From: Planctomycetales bacterium
GTDB lineage: Bacteria; Planctomycetota; Phycisphaerae; Sedimentisphaerales; Anaerohalosphaeraceae
DNA length: 48,460 bases
Assembly: GCA_022615575.1 (NCBI GenBank)
Contig: JAKEGM010000039.1
Span: forward strand, 1-48,460
Direction: 5' to 3'
A program made the translations under genes and the position numbers. Under the pieces are notes generated by a model. The model was not told the DNA's origin. It made no database searches and was given only the letters and a program-made list of their open reading frames with translations. Position 1 is the stretch's first letter, and every line of letters begins with the position of its first letter. This document shows positions 46,141-48,460 of this stretch, piece by piece.

Positions 46141-48165
46141 TTAAGCGGTTCTCAGTTCTGCGCCAAACGCTTCCGTCAGGCCTGCCAGAATCTCGTTTTG
46201 AAATCCATCCACTGTCTCATGCCGCAGGGTTCCCTGCTCATCGCGGAACCGCAATGAAACGGTAACGCTCTTTTTGCCGTCGGCGATGGGCTTGCCCCGG
46301 TACAGCCCGCCAAAGTCAATCTGTTCTAATTCGGCGGGGGCCTTGCTTTGCACCGCCGAGACGATTTGCGTCCAGGCGACCGGCTCATCGACAATCAGCG
46401 ACAGGTCGCGTACAATCGCCGGAAACCGCGGAAGGGGCTTGGCCGAAGGAATTGCCCCGGCGTGTTCCAGCAGCAGGTCAAAATCCAGCTGGGCCGCCGA
46501 AACGGTCTGTTTCTCCAAATCCAGCCGGGCCGCTGTTTCGGCATTCAGCAGCCCCGCAAACCCCAGCGGCTTTTTGTTCAGCAGGATATCCGCTCCTGCC
46601 TGTGCCCACGGAAGCGAACCCGGCTTGAATTCCAGCGTCCCGGACGGGCAGATTTTCTGCACCAGTCCCTCGATCGCCCCCCGCATCGCCCGAAATTCAT
46701 CGTCCATCATCAGCCCGATGCAGGAATGTTCATTCGGCAGCGTGCCCGGCCGGCGGCCGGCATCGGGAATGAACGTATCAGCCAATTCAAACAGGCGGCA
46801 CGGCTTGTTGCCGACGCGGGTATTGGACTGGAAGACCTGGGCCAAAGAGCCAATCAGGTTCTGCCGCAGCAGGGTCATATTTTTTCCGAACACCCCTGAA
46901 ACCGAAAGGTGCTCCCCGGCTGTCCTGCCGGTGAAGAGCGTCGCGGTTTGTTCATCGACGAAACTGACCGTTACCGTTTCAAAGAACCCCGCCCCCGTCA
47001 AAAAGGCGCGAACCTTGCCGGCGGTCTTTTCCCGCAGGTTCGGCTTGCAGACCTCGATGTGAATCTTGGGCTCCACCGGCACCTTGTCGTAGCCGTAAGA
47101 ACGCGACGCCTCTTCAATAAGGTCCGCCTCCCGGTACACGTCATGCCGCCAGCTTGGCGGGGTACACATAATCAGGTCTTCGTGCCTGAACTCGGGCGAA
47201 AACCCCAGCGCCGTAAAGATCGAAAGCACGTTGTCCGGCGGAATATCAATCCCCAGCAGCGTCCGCATCCGGCCCAGCCGCATCCCGACGGTATCGCGGT
47301 CGGATTTCCGGGGATAGATATCCACAATGCCCCGGGCGACCTGTCCGCCGGAAACCTCCGCCATCAGGTGGGCGCAGCGGTTGGAAACCCATTCGAGATT
47401 TTCCGTATCGACCTGCCGTTCGAACCGAAACGAGGCCTCCGATTTAATCGCCAGCCGCCGGGCCGTGCGGCGGATGGTTACCGGCTCAAAATGAGCGGCC
47501 TCCAGCAGAATGGCCGTGGTTTGGCCGGACACTTCCGAATCCAGCCCGCCCATCACGCCGGCCAGGGCGACCGGCTGCCGGGCGTCGGCAATCACCAGCA
47601 TCGAGTCGTCCAGGTCGCATTTGGTGCCGTCGATGCTGACCAGCCGTTCGCCATTGACAGCCCGTCGGACGATGATCTTCTGCCCGCCGACCTTGTGATA
47701 GTCAAAGGCGTGCGTCGGCTGCCCCGCTTCCATCATCACGTAATTGGTGACATCGACAATGTTGTTGACGCAGCGAACCCCGACCGCCTCCAGACGCCGC
47801 TGCATCCACGCCGGCGACGGGCCGTTTTTGACATGCTCGATAACCCGCGCCGTGTAGCGGTTGCACAGGGCCGGCTCATGAATCTCGACGCGGATTTTCA
47901 GGCAGGCCTGTTCAGCGGATTCGTGCAGCGGGACAGCAGGCAGCTTCAGCGGCTTGCCCGTGGCGGCCGCCAGTTCCCGCGCGATGCCGATATGTCCCAG
48001 GCAGTCGCCCCGGTTGCTGGTAATCTCCACATCCAGTACGGTATCTTCCCCGGCCTGCTCAATGCTCTCGATGGGGAAGCCCCGATTGCTCAGAATATCG
48101 CCGATGGCCTCCGCCGGCAGTCCCGTATCTATATAGTCCCGCAGCCACTCCAAAGAAATCTTCAT
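46141..48165 (-). CDS. pheT: Phenylalanyl-tRNA synthetase beta subunit (bacterial-type)
   Basis: MKISLEWLRDYIDTGLPAEAIGDILSNRGFPIESIEQ; B3/B4, B5 and FDX-ACB-like C-terminus (PRFPAIVRDLSLIVDEPVAWTQI). Confidence 0.93.
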   Translation of the reverse strand: MKISLEWLRDYIDTGLPAEAIGDILSNRGFPIESIEQAGEDTVLDVEITSNRGDCLGHIGIARELAAATGKPLKLPAVPLHESAEQACLKIRVEIHEPALCNRYTARVIEHVKNGPSPAWMQRRLEAVGVRCVNNIVDVTNYVMMEAGQPTHAFDYHKVGGQKIIVRRAVNGERLVSIDGTKCDLDDSMLVIADARQPVALAGVMGGLDSEVSGQTTAILLEAAHFEPVTIRRTARRLAIKSEASFRFERQVDTENLEWVSNRCAHLMAEVSGGQVARGIVDIYPRKSDRDTVGMRLGRMRTLLGIDIPPDNVLSIFTALGFSPEFRHEDLIMCTPPSWRHDVYREADLIEEASRSYGYDKVPVEPKIHIEVCKPNLREKTAGKVRAFLTGAGFFETVTVSFVDEQTATLFTGRTAGEHLSVSGVFGKNMTLLRQNLIGSLAQVFQSNTRVGNKPCRLFELADTFIPDAGRRPGTLPNEHSCIGLMMDDEFRAMRGAIEGLVQKICPSGTLEFKPGSLPWAQAGADILLNKKPLGFAGLLNAETAARLDLEKQTVSAAQLDFDLLLEHAGAIPSAKPLPRFPAIVRDLSLIVDEPVAWTQIVSAVQSKAPAELEQIDFGGLYRGKPIADGKKSVTVSLRFRDEQGTLRHETVDGFQNEILAGLTEAFGAELRTA

Positions 48166-48347
48166 TGCATCTCCCGTGTACAAACCCAAAAAAAGACAAC
48201 AAACAACCTGATTGTCCGGACTATTCTAACGAATTTACCACGCCTTGACAAGAGATGAGCAAAAATGGCCTTACTGGCGGCAGGGGGTTCTCAATGACTC
48301 GACAAGCAAATTCTTCCCGAGCCGCGGCCCTTTGCCCCTTGACATGC

Positions 48348-48427
48348 AGGAATCAGAAATCAGGAATCAGGAATCAGGAATCAGAAATCAGAACGCAGAA
48401 TGCAGCAATCAGGAATCGGGAATCAGG
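48348..48427. repeat. Degenerate short tandem repeat (GGAATCA / AGAAATCA units)
   Basis: caggaatcagaaatcaggaatcaggaatcaggaatcagaaatcagaacgcagaatgcagcaatcaggaatcgggaatcagg. Confidence 0.9.
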
Positions 48428-48460
48428 CCTGTGAATTTGTCCGTCGGGCGCGCAGGGCGC

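Noticed and set aside
48348-48427. CRISPR-like array
   Set aside because: Units are only 7-8 bp, contiguous and degenerate, with no spacers; no cas genes in the window.

Overview
The window reads as a gene-dense bacterial chromosome segment. The mix of a PEP-CTERM protein, a SpoIVB/S55-type protease, a sulfatase, a plant-DEG-like protease and a DUF6485-like protein suggests Planctomycetota, possibly Phycisphaerae (inference only). I support about 38 protein genes, one tRNA-Ser(CGA), several terminators and two parS sites. Most genes are housekeeping: mnmG (cut by the left edge), pyrE, purB, parB, yidC, mnmE, der, ksgA, pdxA, ribE, ackA, folD, fhs and pheT. The co-occurrence of mnmG, parB, yidC and mnmE with parS is typical of origin-proximal DNA. 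I saw no clear new multi-gene defence or mobile system. The best second-look items are: (i) a tandem HtrA/DEG-like protease and a paralogue that has lost all three catalytic residues; (ii) two parS sites upstream of an orphan parB, one inside a 36-bp perfect palindrome that also resembles a terminator; (iii) a PEP-CTERM mRNA leader with a GAGGTG / CACCTC / GAGGTG(SD) switch-like arrangement; (iv) a four-helix-bundle gene flanked by a perfect 12-bp inverted repeat; (v) a divergent thymidylate-synthase-like gene; (vi) small intergenic repeats that supply C-termini or stop codons of neighbouring genes. All homology calls are from reading the translations, with no database search.
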